From an uncultured Methanomicrobiales archaeon (GTDB lineage: Archaea; Halobacteriota; Methanomicrobia; Methanomicrobiales; Methanospirillaceae), in contig CAIKOD010000098.1 of the NCBI GenBank assembly GCA_903828975.1, positions 1-43,344 on the forward strand: 43,344 nt of DNA. Direction: 5' to 3'. Shown one piece after another: positions 8,610 through 17,492 of the stretch. Numbering within the stretch: position 1 is the first letter of the stretch; each line of letters opens with the position of its first letter. The position numbers and the translations under genes are program-made. The notes under the pieces are model-generated. The model was not told the origin of the DNA and searched no databases. It saw only the letters and a list, made by a program, of their open reading frames with translations.

Positions 8610-9463
8610 GTAACCCTCCCGGCATTGTCAACCGCGGCCTGTGCAGCCTCAATGAACTCCGGCGCCAGCTCCTGCCGGTACAGGTCAAGACGTGCGGCAA
8701 TTGCGAGTTTTGCTGCTAGCACCCGTGCCACCTTCCCCCTGACTTCCTTCGGCGCGTTATGGACCCTCCGGTGCTGAAAGATAATCCCGTGTTTCGGTGG
8801 CGGGGTACCACCCCTCATATGCGAGAATAGGGCCGTGCGTGCCCCAAGGACCTGTATTGAACTTCCCGGAAGTCTTGAAAGAGTTGCAAGGCTCCCTGCC
8901 TGGGAAACCAGGCGTGCAGCAACGAGTCCACCGAGAAGGGCGCTGCAATTAGGCACTACCTCATCCGCACGCCGTGATACTTCCTTCATGAGAGCGGTAC
9001 GTGCAGCCGCGAGGTTTTCAATTTCGTTAATAATCTGGCGGAATGCCGGGCTCCCGCCCCGTTTCATCATCGGAAGCAGTTTCTGCTTCGGAAGGTGCAA
9101 GTATTTCCTTGAAAAACCCGGGTTGGTTATCCGGTGCCACTCGAGTGCCCGCTCGGTCAGTACATTTGAGACCTCATCCAGCTGGTCAAGTGTCCGCACC
9201 ATCTGCAGCGGCTCTGCATCCCGGCTTTCGTACTGCCGGGTAATCCCCGCTTCAGAAAGATAAAAGCAGAGCTCCCGTAATTTCCTTATATACTCCCCAC
9301 GATCGCGGGTGAAACTGCAGCTCCCTGCATTTCTCCAGTCAAACGGGATGAACCGGTCAGGAGAGATTTTGATGGTTTCAAGCCGTTTTGCCAGGGCCTC
9401 AGGCCCACCCCGGTATGGTGTACACCCAGTTTCATCTATATCGCCAAACCAGTACGACTGCAT
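8606..9463 (-). CDS. nop5: Nop5 (Nop56/58-family) C/D-box sRNP core protein
   Basis: Scaffold protein of the C/D sRNP; it bridges fibrillarin, L7Ae and the guide RNA. The N-terminal domain binds fibrillarin, a long coiled coil follows (about 110-165), and the NOP domain has the signature GSLATLSRLPGSSIQVLGA near 205-225. The Lys/Glu-rich tail of longer homologues is absent, so it ends soon after the NOP domain. An in-frame start at 9487 exists. I chose 9463 because a TATA-like element on the minus strand at about 9490-9500 is too close for the earlier start but well placed for this one. It is the first gene of the nop5-flpA operon. Confidence 0.9.
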   Translation of the reverse strand: MQSYWFGDIDETGCTPYRGGPEALAKRLETIKISPDRFIPFDWRNAGSCSFTRDRGEYIRKLRELCFYLSEAGITRQYESRDAEPLQMVRTLDQLDEVSNVLTERALEWHRITNPGFSRKYLHLPKQKLLPMMKRGGSPAFRQIINEIENLAAARTALMKEVSRRADEVVPNCSALLGGLVAARLVSQAGSLATLSRLPGSSIQVLGARTALFSHMRGGTPPPKHGIIFQHRRVHNAPKEVRGKVARVLAAKLAIAARLDLYRQELAPEFIEAAQAAVDNAGRVT

Positions 9464-9551
9464 GGAAATAACTTGGGTTATTCCCAACTATTATACTAGT
9501 GTACAGGATCACCCCGGGATCAGGATCAGGAGTTCCCTCTGGTGTTACCCA

Positions 9552-10763
9552 TCAAAAAGCACCAATTCCAAATGAATAGAGAATTACCGGCACCATTATC
9601 GCCCCCATGCAGAACACCCGGGAAATATTGACCATACGGGGAATAAAACCCACAAGGATCGCAAGGACAAGGATGAAGAGGCCGAATGGTCCGGCAATAA
9701 GGAAACTAATCAGGACAATCAACCCGATTGCAGTATAATTCAGCACCTTTCCGTCTATCCCGTTCAGGCGATCGGCATACCCTGACAACCATATGGTCAC
9801 CGGGTATGCCAGGCAGGCGGCAAGCGCACCTGATACCAGCAGGGATGCCATTGAGGGTGCCCCGACCGATGAAATGGCAACCATAACGCCGTTCCGCTCT
9901 CTGCCGATTGCAAACAGGGCTGCAAGCCCGATAATTGCATTTGCCGTGTTTGCTGCACTCGTGGAGAATATGTACGACCTCCTGTCCCGCCTGTAGTCCG
10001 TCTTCGAACAGATTACCGCGTTCGCGGTCGCATTCGAGAGCCCCGGAAGCCAGCCTACAATGGTTCCGGCAATGGTCCCGATAACGGTCCCTTTCCCGAT
10101 CTCACTCCGTGTCATCCTTATCCCGCTGAACCGCTGCTCCGGAACGGGCCCACGCGATGAGAACAGGAGTACTGATATCCCGAACAATCCGGTCAGCAGG
10201 GGCATCAGCACCCCTGATACACCCAGCGTATGCCACCCGAGATAGGCGTACCGGAACGTGAATATCCCGAGAAGGCCGGATATCCCGAAGATCATCACCG
10301 CCCATGCCGGGGACTCACACTCTATTATAAGGTACCCGACAACAGCAACCAGTATGATACCCACCCACCAGTCAATGTAGGGCTGGAGCGGGGGGAGGAT
10401 GAAAAACAGGAGAATTGACAGGGGTATCGCCAGTATGACTGCGCAGGCACTGCCGAGGGCCGCAATCCTGACGGCCTCCTGTCCTTTGCCTTCAAGGCAG
10501 AGCATATGGGAGGGGAGGACGGAAAGTGCGGTATCAGCATCAGGGATGCCAAGAAAGGTGCTGGGTATGCTGTCAAGGAACGTATGAGTGATCAACGCGG
10601 CAAACATTGTCGCAGCCAGCGCTTCAATACCAATAACAGGAAGGAGGACGGCCTGCATCCCGAGCAGGGTGGCCGCAAGCGTATTTGAGTGGACACCGGG
10701 AAAAAGCCCGCTGATTATCCCAAGGAACACCCCTGCCAGCGTACCGGCGATGATCCCAATCAC
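9552..10763 (-). CDS. TctA/DUF112-family integral membrane protein, putative transporter
   Basis: About 403 residues with roughly 10-12 hydrophobic segments. GIIAGTLAGVFLGIISGLFPGVHSN at the N-terminus (shortened here: GVFLGIISGLFPGVH) and GTIAGTIVGWLPGLSNA in the middle form the twin glycine-rich repeats typical of the TctA permease family. In bacteria these work with a binding protein and a small TctB subunit. Neither is found here, as is usual for archaeal members, so substrate and mechanism are unknown. The open frame extends to 10841, but that start lies upstream of the shared divergent TATA element at 10811-10820, so I place the start at the GTG at 10763. Confidence 0.7.
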   Translation of the reverse strand: MIGIIAGTLAGVFLGIISGLFPGVHSNTLAATLLGMQAVLLPVIGIEALAATMFAALITHTFLDSIPSTFLGIPDADTALSVLPSHMLCLEGKGQEAVRIAALGSACAVILAIPLSILLFFILPPLQPYIDWWVGIILVAVVGYLIIECESPAWAVMIFGISGLLGIFTFRYAYLGWHTLGVSGVLMPLLTGLFGISVLLFSSRGPVPEQRFSGIRMTRSEIGKGTVIGTIAGTIVGWLPGLSNATANAVICSKTDYRRDRRSYIFSTSAANTANAIIGLAALFAIGRERNGVMVAISSVGAPSMASLLVSGALAACLAYPVTIWLSGYADRLNGIDGKVLNYTAIGLIVLISFLIAGPFGLFILVLAILVGFIPRMVNISRVFCMGAIMVPVILYSFGIGAF

Positions 10764-10810
10764 AGGGTACGCTTGGGAAGGCCGGGGATAAAGGAATCGA
10801 AATACATACT

Positions 10811-10821
10811 GTGATATATAA
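10811..10821. promoter_or_regulatory. Shared divergent TATA element between TctA-like gene and hemD
   Basis: GTGATATATAAG is nearly symmetric and can serve both directions. Toward the plus strand it lies about 20 nt before the hemD ATG. Toward the minus strand it predicts initiation near 10790, just ahead of the TctA-like GTG. Confidence 0.4.
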
Positions 10822-10834
10822 GGGGGGTGATGAT

Positions 10835-11524
10835 ATGGCAATGAAGATCGCGATCACACGGCTGAAGGGTAAAGAGGAGAAGGATACGGAGTATTGTGCC
10901 AATTATGGTCACGACTGCTTCATCGTCTCCCCACTGACCGCCAAGGTCCACAGTGACCGGGTTGCTTCTTTTGTAAAGGCTGTTGAACGGGAGGATTTCG
11001 ATTGCATTTTCTTCACGAGCGCACTGCCGGCACATATTATCGCACCACTCATCACCCGGCGGCCACGGGTGATTGCAATCGGCCCACAGACAACACGGAT
11101 CCTGAAATCACACGGCGTTGATTGCGAAACGCTCCCGACATATTATTCCAGGGATTTCGTCCCCTACCTCGGGACCTGGATTAAAGGGAAGAGAATTGGC
11201 ATTCCAAGGGCTGATGTCCCTAATCCCGACCTTCTCGAGGCGGTTGCAAAGGCAGGGGGAATTGCCACGGAGATCAGGTGTTACTCGCTTGTGCCGACAG
11301 GACAGGTACTGGAACTTAAAGATGCAGACGCAATACTTTTTACCAGCGCAATGTCATTTAAACAGGCTAAATGGAAACGGAGCCCTGATCTGCTGATTAT
11401 TGCAATTGGTGATGTGACAGCGTCAGTGATGGTGGCTGACGGTATACGCCCCGATGTGGTTGGCGATGGATCACTTGAAGGGACACTCCAGAAGCTGAAT
11501 GAATACCAGAAACAGGCAGGATAA
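10835..11524 (+). CDS. hemD: Uroporphyrinogen-III synthase
   Basis: 229 residues. It cyclises and inverts ring D of hydroxymethylbilane to give uroporphyrinogen III, precursor of the nickel tetrapyrrole F430, cobamides and siroheme in methanogens. Two alpha/beta lobes are seen. Family landmarks are ITRLKG at the N-terminus, DCIFFTSALPA and VIAIGPQTTRIL in lobe two, ILFTSAMSFKQ, and IIAIGDVTASVM near the end, with the conserved S/T-rich loops. The frame is open from 10811, but ATG at 10835 follows GGGGTGAT at the right spacing and gives the normal family start. It is closely followed by the pseudouridine synthase gene. Confidence 0.88.
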   Translation: MAMKIAITRLKGKEEKDTEYCANYGHDCFIVSPLTAKVHSDRVASFVKAVEREDFDCIFFTSALPAHIIAPLITRRPRVIAIGPQTTRILKSHGVDCETLPTYYSRDFVPYLGTWIKGKRIGIPRADVPNPDLLEAVAKAGGIATEIRCYSLVPTGQVLELKDADAILFTSAMSFKQAKWKRSPDLLIIAIGDVTASVMVADGIRPDVVGDGSLEGTLQKLNEYQKQAG

Positions 11525-11539
11525 CAGAAGGTCGGGAAA

Positions 11540-12502
11540 TTGCAGGAAGAATGTACAAATGGGCCCGGAATGAACAGGCCGGACCCGGATGTGGCGGTAC
11601 CGGAAGGAGCAGTGCCCTCGGGGATCCTTGTTATCGATAAGCCCCGGGGCCCCTCAAGTCACCAGGTGACTGCATGGGTGGGGAAAATACTTGGAGTCCA
11701 TGTGGGTCACGCCGGGACCCTTGACCCCCAGGTTTCCGGGGTCCTGCTTGTCATGCTCGGCCGGGCAGTACGGCTCGCACCCCTCCTTCTCCAGCACCAG
11801 AAAGAATATGTCTGCCTGATGAGACTCCACGGGGATACATCACGGCAGCGCCTGGATGAAGTAATGGAGGAATTCACCGGGAGAATATACCAGAGGCCCC
11901 CACGGAGAAGTGCCGTTGCAAGGAACCTGAGGATCCGGGCCATCCACTCCCTTACTATCCTTGATATCGAGGAGCGGCTCGTCCTGTTCAGGGTCACGTG
12001 CGACGCAGGGACCTATATCCGTTCCCTCTGCCACCATATCGGTCTCTCCCTTGGGACCGGGGCACATATGCAGGAACTCAGGAGGACGAAGTCGGGTGCA
12101 TTCGGTGAAAGCGACGCGTACACCCTCCATGACCTGTCAGACGCCATATCATCCTTAAAGAAAGGGGACGGTTCATTGCTCGGGCAGATGATTCAGCCAA
12201 TTGAAGCAGGGGTAGGTGACCACCCGGGTATTACGATCCGGGGGTCTGCAGTCGATGCTGTTGTGAGGGGGGCAGCATTGGCCGGAGTGGGGGTGATCAG
12301 GTCTGACCAGTTTAAGAAAAAGGAATTAATCGCAATTAACACGGAAGCAGGGGAGTTTGTGGGTATCGGAGAAGCCCTGCTTGATTCAGCCAAAATTGTC
12401 CCGGGGAAGCCGGGGCTTGTGGTCGCCCCGAGAATTGTATTCATGATGCCGGGGACCTATGCAAAAGGGTGGAAAACGCACAAGCCCGCAGTCAGGCCTT
12501 AA
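11540..12502 (+). CDS. truB: Archaeal Cbf5-type RNA pseudouridine synthase with PUA domain
   Basis: 320 residues from a TTG start; an ATG at 11570 is an equally plausible start and would remove ten residues. The catalytic loop HAGTLDPQVSGVL contains the nucleophilic Asp. GILVIDKPRGPSSHQV, the K-E-Y-V segment and TCDAGTYIRSLCHHIG are all typical TruB/Cbf5 motifs. The C-terminal 80 residues form a PUA RNA-binding domain (VDAVVRGAALAGVGV). In archaea Cbf5 works with Nop10, Gar1 and L7Ae on H/ACA guide RNAs and also modifies tRNA position 55 alone. The gap to hemD is 15 bp, suggesting co-transcription. Confidence 0.92.
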   Translation: MQEECTNGPGMNRPDPDVAVPEGAVPSGILVIDKPRGPSSHQVTAWVGKILGVHVGHAGTLDPQVSGVLLVMLGRAVRLAPLLLQHQKEYVCLMRLHGDTSRQRLDEVMEEFTGRIYQRPPRRSAVARNLRIRAIHSLTILDIEERLVLFRVTCDAGTYIRSLCHHIGLSLGTGAHMQELRRTKSGAFGESDAYTLHDLSDAISSLKKGDGSLLGQMIQPIEAGVGDHPGITIRGSAVDAVVRGAALAGVGVIRSDQFKKKELIAINTEAGEFVGIGEALLDSAKIVPGKPGLVVAPRIVFMMPGTYAKGWKTHKPAVRP

Positions 12503-12657
12503 TGTTCGCGGATCCCATTATCAGTGAACGTTGCTGACTTCCCTGGTGGGCGCGAACATCCGTGCACCATGGGTAACCGTTGTAATCCCGGCCCCACATA
12601 GAGGTCCGGTGAGATAGCATTAAAAAAATACCGATGTAATACTAGGGATACACTTTT

Positions 12658-12744
12658 GCTGAGGTTGTCTAGTCCGGTAAGGCGCAGGCCTGGAAAGCCT
12701 GTGGGGCGTCCAGCCCCTCGGGAGTTCAAATCTCCCCCTCAGCG
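12658..12744 (+). tRNA. tRNA-Ser (anticodon GGA)
   Basis: An 87-nt class II tRNA. Acceptor GCTGAGG pairs with CCTCAGC, discriminator G. The anticodon stem CAGGC/GCCTG encloses CTGGAAA, giving GGA for UCC/UCU codons. The long variable arm GGGGCGTCCAGCCCC-type hairpin and discriminator G are serine identity features. The T loop contains GTTCAAATC. CCA is not encoded. An A-rich TATA-like sequence lies about 30 nt upstream. Confidence 0.93.
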
Positions 12745-12815
12745 TTTCATTTTTGGGGCATTTTACCCGACAGGGTATACCAGGTACCATGGGGGTCTCC
12801 ATGATCCTTTAGCCA

Positions 12816-13562
12816 TCATCCGTTCCCCGTGTACGAATTCCACACCGTTCCGGAGAGTCGTTCATTTGCAAACGACAGGTAGTCCTCTACAACTTCAAAC
12901 CCGATAAAATGCCGCCCCATCTCCTTTGCGGTGACAGCAACAGTCCCTGAGCCAAGGAACGGGTCGAGGACGATATCCCCGGGGTTACTGGAAAACCGAA
13001 GAATTTTCCGGACGATCTCGGATGGCAGCTTTGTAGGGGTTTTTTTCCTTCCTTTCCAGTATTCACGCTTTATGTCCCAGACATCCTCCGGATAATGCTC
13101 CACTTTATTGAACGTGTACCGCTTCGGGTCTTTCACCACAAACAGGACATGATAATGGCTTGTGACATACTTTTTCTTCGTAAAAACACCGAACTGGTAC
13201 TTCCAGATAAGGTGGTTCTGGGTAGTAAAACCCACTCCGTCAAGACCGCCGAGGATATCTTTTAAGTGGTTCCAGCCGGAGAACACATACATACTACCTG
13301 ACGGGGACAGGACACGATAAGCCTCAGACATCCATTCGCGGGTAAATGATTCATATTCATCGCCCGCTATCTCCTGGTACCCCTCGAGGACATTGGACCC
13401 GGTCCGGTTGTAGTTCAGGCGCTGAGCACGGAAATCGATGGCAAAGGGGGGGTCAGTGACAAGGAGGTCGATAGCCGAGTCAGGGAGGTCCCGAATCAGC
13501 CGGGTTGCATCCCCCTGATATACCCGGTCCTCCTGGTACGGTCCGAGATTCCTGTCATTCAC
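12816..13562 (-). CDS. Orphan DNA methyltransferase (DPPF type, N4-C or N6-A)
   Basis: 248 residues. Motif IV LLVTDPPFAIDF is near residues 33-44 and motif I DIVLDPFLGSGTVAVTA near 200-216. This order (catalytic motif before SAM motif) and the DPPF sequence place it in the beta-class of amino-methyltransferases. Between them is the likely target-recognition region, rich in Lys and aromatic residues. No restriction endonuclease, specificity subunit or mismatch endonuclease gene is adjacent, so it looks like a solitary methylase that marks the chromosome or protects against foreign restriction. The target site cannot be read from sequence. Confidence 0.85.
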   Translation of the reverse strand: MNDRNLGPYQEDRVYQGDATRLIRDLPDSAIDLLVTDPPFAIDFRAQRLNYNRTGSNVLEGYQEIAGDEYESFTREWMSEAYRVLSPSGSMYVFSGWNHLKDILGGLDGVGFTTQNHLIWKYQFGVFTKKKYVTSHYHVLFVVKDPKRYTFNKVEHYPEDVWDIKREYWKGRKKTPTKLPSEIVRKILRFSSNPGDIVLDPFLGSGTVAVTAKEMGRHFIGFEVVEDYLSFANERLSGTVWNSYTGNG

Positions 13563-13580
13563 AACGATCCCAGACCCCGC

Positions 13581-14165
13581 TCAACAGGAACTGCCTGCCT
13601 TTCTTCCCAGTTCGAATGCCTTTCGGTTGGTCTCCAGTGTTTTAGGTGGTACGAGACGGCTGAATGACTGGACAAGTGATTCCTGTTTCAGAGGGAGGAA
13701 GTGTGATGCAGCCCCCATCATAACAATATTCTGGGTAAGCGGGCTGCCCGCCTCCTTCGCGAGACCTTCTGCATCGATTACGCAGAGTTCATGGTCCGAA
13801 AAGCATCCCAGTATCTCCCGATCAGTCGGGACCGGGAGGCCCTGCATGAATACAGAAGTCGGGACAACCAGGCGGCTGTTGGTGATAATTTTCCCACCGG
13901 GCCGAAGGAAATACGAATACCGGAATGCCTCAAGTAGATCGAACGCGATAATAAGATCCGCCGTGCCTGGTGCAATAAGCGGGCCAAAACGCCCGTCTAT
14001 CCGTATATGGCTCTCAACGGAACCACCCCGTTGTGCCATGCCATGAGTTTCGGCACCTTTCACCGACCGGTTTTCGATCATGCAGGCTTCACCAAGGATA
14101 TTTGATGCGAGGATCGTACCCTGTCCGCCGATCCCGACTACCAGAATATCATAACTCTCCTTCAT
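13581..14165 (-). CDS. iorB: Indolepyruvate:ferredoxin oxidoreductase, beta subunit
   Basis: About 194 residues. This gamma-type subunit pairs with IorA to oxidise aryl pyruvates to aryl-acetyl-CoA with ferredoxin, or the reverse to assimilate aryl acids. The N-terminal VVGIGGQGTILASNILGEA and KGAETHGMAQRGGSVESHIR are hallmarks of the 2-oxoacid:ferredoxin oxidoreductase gamma domain. The longer open frame begins at 14231, but the ATG at 14165 overlaps the iorA stop by ATGA, and the preceding residues have no family counterpart. It is the distal gene of the iorA-iorB operon. Confidence 0.9.
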   Translation of the reverse strand: MKESYDILVVGIGGQGTILASNILGEACMIENRSVKGAETHGMAQRGGSVESHIRIDGRFGPLIAPGTADLIIAFDLLEAFRYSYFLRPGGKIITNSRLVVPTSVFMQGLPVPTDREILGCFSDHELCVIDAEGLAKEAGSPLTQNIVMMGAASHFLPLKQESLVQSFSRLVPPKTLETNRKAFELGRKAGSSC

Positions 14166-15931
14166 TTCCTTCCCCCCGGCGTGATGGCCCCTGTCGGACA
14201 GATTTGTGCACAAAGTGAGCACCCGCTGCATCCGCTCGTGATTACTGCGTTTTCACCTGCCACTTCAATAGCCGGACATCCGAACCTGATGCAGGTACCG
14301 CAGGCGGTACATTTCTCACTATCGACCTCATAGGGCCGTCTCGATATCCCGGCCCGCCTTGCAGAGATCACGCAGGGGTGCCGGGCGATCACAACTTTCA
14401 CACCAGGCCGTTCTTTTGCTTCTTTTAACGCATTTACCATGAGGGTCAGGTTATACGGGTCGACCGTCTCAACAAATGACACACCGCAGGAACGGCAGAT
14501 CGATTCAAGTGAAACAGGTGGGATCGGGACCCCGCAGGCGGTAATCCCGGTCGAGGGGTTCGGCTGGTGTCCGGTCATTGCTGTAATCCGGTTATCAAGG
14601 ATCACCACCGTCATGGTTGCATTATTATACACGGCATTCATGAGGCCCTGGATCCCGGTATGGAGAAATGTTGAGTCCCCGATCGTGCAGACAACATCTC
14701 TTTTCTCACCAGAATGAGCAATGCCGCTCGCCACGGTAATGGATGCACCCATGCATATGGTGGTATCAACTCCTCCCAGCTGAAGACCAAGGGTATAGCA
14801 CCCGATATCACTAGGAAATATACCCTCCCGGAATACTTTTTTGATCGCGTAAAATGCAGCCCTGTGCATGCACCCGGCACAGAGGATTGGGGGACGGGGG
14901 GGGACATCCTGCGGAGGATCTGCCACCGGAAAGTCCATATTCGTCGCGAATCCTGCGGATTTCATAATCCGGCCCACGGCAGCCGGGGAAAGTTCTCCTT
15001 CGTACGGTGCATTTCCGCTTTTCTTCCCGAATACCGGGATCGTCCCGGCAACCTGTAATACTTCTTCCTCCACGAACGGGGACAATTCCTCAATAACGAG
15101 CACCCGTTCATGGCGGCTGACGAACTCCTTCAGCCACGTTTCATCAATGGGGTATGCCCCTATCTTTGCAAAGGAGGTCGTGGAGGGAATGATTTCAGAG
15201 ACATAGGAAACAGCGATACCGCTTGCGATTACAGCATCCCTACCCCGCACTTCGGCCTTGTTATAGCCAAGTTCAACAAGGCGCTTTTTAATAGTCGCCT
15301 GTTTTTCATTCAGTTTTTTATGCAGGACACGGGTATGGGCAGGTATTACTACATACTGCCTCGGGTCCCTGTTGAATTGCCCTGTGCGCCCTGATTCCTG
15401 TACATCCCCGAGGGTAACATCCCCTTTTGAGTGACAAATCCTTGTAGTGGGACGGAATAATACGGGAAGGCCGGTCTCCTCGGAGAAACCAAAGGCATCC
15501 CTGACCATATCGTGGGCCTCCTGTATACTGCACGGGTCAAAGCAGGGGACTTTTGCGAACTTTGCATACATCCGGCTGTCCTGTTCGTTCTGGGAACTGT
15601 GCGCGAACGGGTCATCCGCACTCATGATCACAAGTCCGCCAGTCACACCGGTATAACTGCTTGTCATTAGCGGGTCTGCGGCCACGTTCAGCCCGACATG
15701 TTTCATCGTGCACAACGCACGGATACCGCACCACGCCGCTCCAAGGGCGTTTTCGAGGGCCACTTTTTCGTTCACGGACCACTCGATATAGTAATGGCGT
15801 TCCGGTTGTCCCCTCAGGATATCCACGACCTCCGATGAAGGGGTCCCGGGATATCCGCAGATAAAATCCACGGGGGATTCAAGACAGGCATGAGCTATTG
15901 CCTCGTTTCCTAGAAGATAACGTCGTTCCAT
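14162..15931 (-). CDS. iorA: Indolepyruvate:ferredoxin oxidoreductase, alpha subunit
   Basis: 589 residues, full family length. It contains the pyrimidine-binding domain (GNEAIAHACLES, YPGTPSSE) and the thiamine pyrophosphate domain (CTIGDSTFLHTGIQGLMNA then LDNRITAMTGHQPNPS). The C-terminus has two ferredoxin clusters: CTACGTCIRFGCP and CSGCSLCAQICPTGAI. The first has CxxCxxCxxxCP spacing. The enzyme links aromatic amino-acid metabolism to the ferredoxin pool, the same pool served by the two hydrogenases in this window. A TATA-like element on the minus strand lies at about 15974-15985. Confidence 0.94.
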   Translation of the reverse strand: MERRYLLGNEAIAHACLESPVDFICGYPGTPSSEVVDILRGQPERHYYIEWSVNEKVALENALGAAWCGIRALCTMKHVGLNVAADPLMTSSYTGVTGGLVIMSADDPFAHSSQNEQDSRMYAKFAKVPCFDPCSIQEAHDMVRDAFGFSEETGLPVLFRPTTRICHSKGDVTLGDVQESGRTGQFNRDPRQYVVIPAHTRVLHKKLNEKQATIKKRLVELGYNKAEVRGRDAVIASGIAVSYVSEIIPSTTSFAKIGAYPIDETWLKEFVSRHERVLVIEELSPFVEEEVLQVAGTIPVFGKKSGNAPYEGELSPAAVGRIMKSAGFATNMDFPVADPPQDVPPRPPILCAGCMHRAAFYAIKKVFREGIFPSDIGCYTLGLQLGGVDTTICMGASITVASGIAHSGEKRDVVCTIGDSTFLHTGIQGLMNAVYNNATMTVVILDNRITAMTGHQPNPSTGITACGVPIPPVSLESICRSCGVSFVETVDPYNLTLMVNALKEAKERPGVKVVIARHPCVISARRAGISRRPYEVDSEKCTACGTCIRFGCPAIEVAGENAVITSGCSGCSLCAQICPTGAITPGGRK

Positions 15932-16052
15932 GATCCCATTTCCGCTTGTTCTTTCAAGAGTACCACTATCATGGGGTTTTAATGTACCGTTTTCACCCCC
16001 GATTCACAACCTATAAAAACTCCCTTACACTAAATTAATAGTCAACTCTTGT

Positions 16053-16126
16053 GGGCCCGTAGCATAGCCCGGTGGTGCGCCCGGCTGATAACCGGGAGGT
16101 CATGTGTTCGAATCACATCGGGCCCA
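16053..16126 (+). tRNA. tRNA-Ile (anticodon GAT)
   Basis: A 74-nt cloverleaf. Acceptor GGGCCCG pairs with CGGGCCC, discriminator A. The anticodon stem CCCGG/CCGGG encloses CTGATAA, giving GAT for AUC/AUU. The T arm is TGTGTTCGAATCACA. A TATA box (CTATAAAAAC) is at 16011-16020. CCA is not encoded. Confidence 0.94.
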
Positions 16127-16155
16127 TTCATTACAAACCGGATTTTTGATCTTTA

Positions 16156-16614
16156 ATGAAACGTAACCAGATCGCAATCATCGTGGCAGGACTGATTATC
16201 AGCGCCCTGCTGTCAGTAATCAGCATATACCTGACCGGTATTGCAGTTATCCTCGTAATTACCCTCGCGATGTCTTTCCAGATCTTCCAGGACTCAGAAA
16301 GGCTTACCGACCTGGCAGTAGTCCTGTCTGAAAACGCAAAAGTCGTTACCGTAATAAACAGGGGGAACACGCCGATACGGAATATCATCGTATCTCTCGT
16401 CCCCCTCGACATGGAATTCAAAGTCCCTGAGCTTGCCGTGGACGGAACATTCGCCTATGAACTCCCGCAGATGATAAATGAGGCGAGAGCTATCGTGGAA
16501 TTTGAAGATATAAACGGCAAACAATACAATAAGTCGTTTCATATCTCTGCACTTTACAGCGATGATGACCTGCTTAAACCAATGTTTCCAACATTTGACT
16601 GGAAAAAAGAATAG
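16156..16614 (+). CDS. Unrecognised small membrane protein with soluble C-terminal domain
   Basis: 152 residues; I do not recognise the family. The first 45 residues form two closely spaced hydrophobic segments (IAIIVAGLIISALLSVISIY and GIAVILVITLAMSF). A soluble domain of about 100 residues follows, rich in beta-type segments (KVVTVINRGNTPIRNIIVSLVP) that resemble CARDB/Ig-like folds. The gene starts 30 bp after tRNA-Ile and may share its transcript. A methanogen envelope or scaffold role would be a guess. Confidence 0.6.
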   Translation: MKRNQIAIIVAGLIISALLSVISIYLTGIAVILVITLAMSFQIFQDSERLTDLAVVLSENAKVVTVINRGNTPIRNIIVSLVPLDMEFKVPELAVDGTFAYELPQMINEARAIVEFEDINGKQYNKSFHISALYSDDDLLKPMFPTFDWKKE

Positions 16615-16678
16615 TCATTCTGGGTTCAGATGACCCCGGGCACAATTGTCATTGACAAAAAAAGATGGGATCAAATAA

Positions 16679-17209
16679 TTATTCTTCTTGTGCAAAAATA
16701 AAATTAATCGTCTTTTCAAGGGCCTCAAGAAGTGCGTCCTGGTTTTTCAGATAGTCATGCAGTGCACGGTAGAGCATAAACATGATTTCGTACCCGTAGA
16801 GGTCCAGCACTTCGCGCGTGGTAAGCGGGTGAAGGTAGGAGTCGACCAGGAACCCATCGGAACTGTACATGATCTCATAAAATTTCCCATCTTCTGAAAG
16901 GAGGCAGAACTGGTCATCCACTTTTTTACTGATATCATCAAGCCTGAATTTGACCGGGTCGGTTTTCCCGAGGACAATCATCTTCTGCTGGTAAAATGAG
17001 GTATCATATAATTCACCGTTTCCCTCCTGTTTCCCTTTTTCCAGCATGTTAATACCGATAGACCGGATGACAGGCAGCGCCATTCCTGCCATTTTCTCTA
17101 TCAGGAGAGCGTCATTTTCTTTAATTTCCTTTGCTGCAGCGTCCGTACTTTTCGTCATCCCGTCGATTTTTTCAGTTAGTTTTGTAAATCCAGCCTCAAT
17201 TTCGTCCAT
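16679..17209 (-). CDS. Unrecognised cytoplasmic protein with N-terminal coiled coil
   Basis: 176 residues, no signal peptide or membrane segment. Residues 1-45 have heptad-like hydrophobic spacing with many Lys/Glu, suggesting a coiled coil. The remainder is mixed alpha/beta and ends with a long amphipathic helix (LKNQDALLEALEKTINFIF). The family is not recognised and no catalytic motif is visible. It is transcribed convergently with 16156-16614. A T tract on the minus strand at about 16656-16662 lies just past its stop. Confidence 0.55.
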   Translation of the reverse strand: MDEIEAGFTKLTEKIDGMTKSTDAAAKEIKENDALLIEKMAGMALPVIRSIGINMLEKGKQEGNGELYDTSFYQQKMIVLGKTDPVKFRLDDISKKVDDQFCLLSEDGKFYEIMYSSDGFLVDSYLHPLTTREVLDLYGYEIMFMLYRALHDYLKNQDALLEALEKTINFIFAQEE

Positions 17210-17492
17210 GGTAGTATCCTCATTGGTCCTGTTAATCGTTCCAATCTCATTTGGCGAAGACAGATGATGAAAATATAGGTTCCTAAAAATCCTCCTGAAT
17301 TAACACATTCCCATCAATAAATCATATGATGCAATATGATACCATGGCCCTGTCATCAGTACCAGCAGGGTGCCCTCTGCAACGCAATTGTCAGGATAGT
17401 GGCAAGCCTGAAGGATATGTTGTATGCCAGGGGCCGCAGAATTATGGATCTTACCTAAGGGTGCATGAATATTTCCCGGGCGGTAAAGGAGC

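Noticed and set aside
9464-9487. Earlier Nop5 start at 9487
   Set aside because: It would start almost inside the presumed TATA element; the extra eight residues are not expected in the family.
10764-10841. N-terminal extension of the TctA-like protein to the start at 10841
   Set aside because: That start lies within the divergent hemD gene and upstream of the shared TATA element. The extra residues have no membrane or family pattern.
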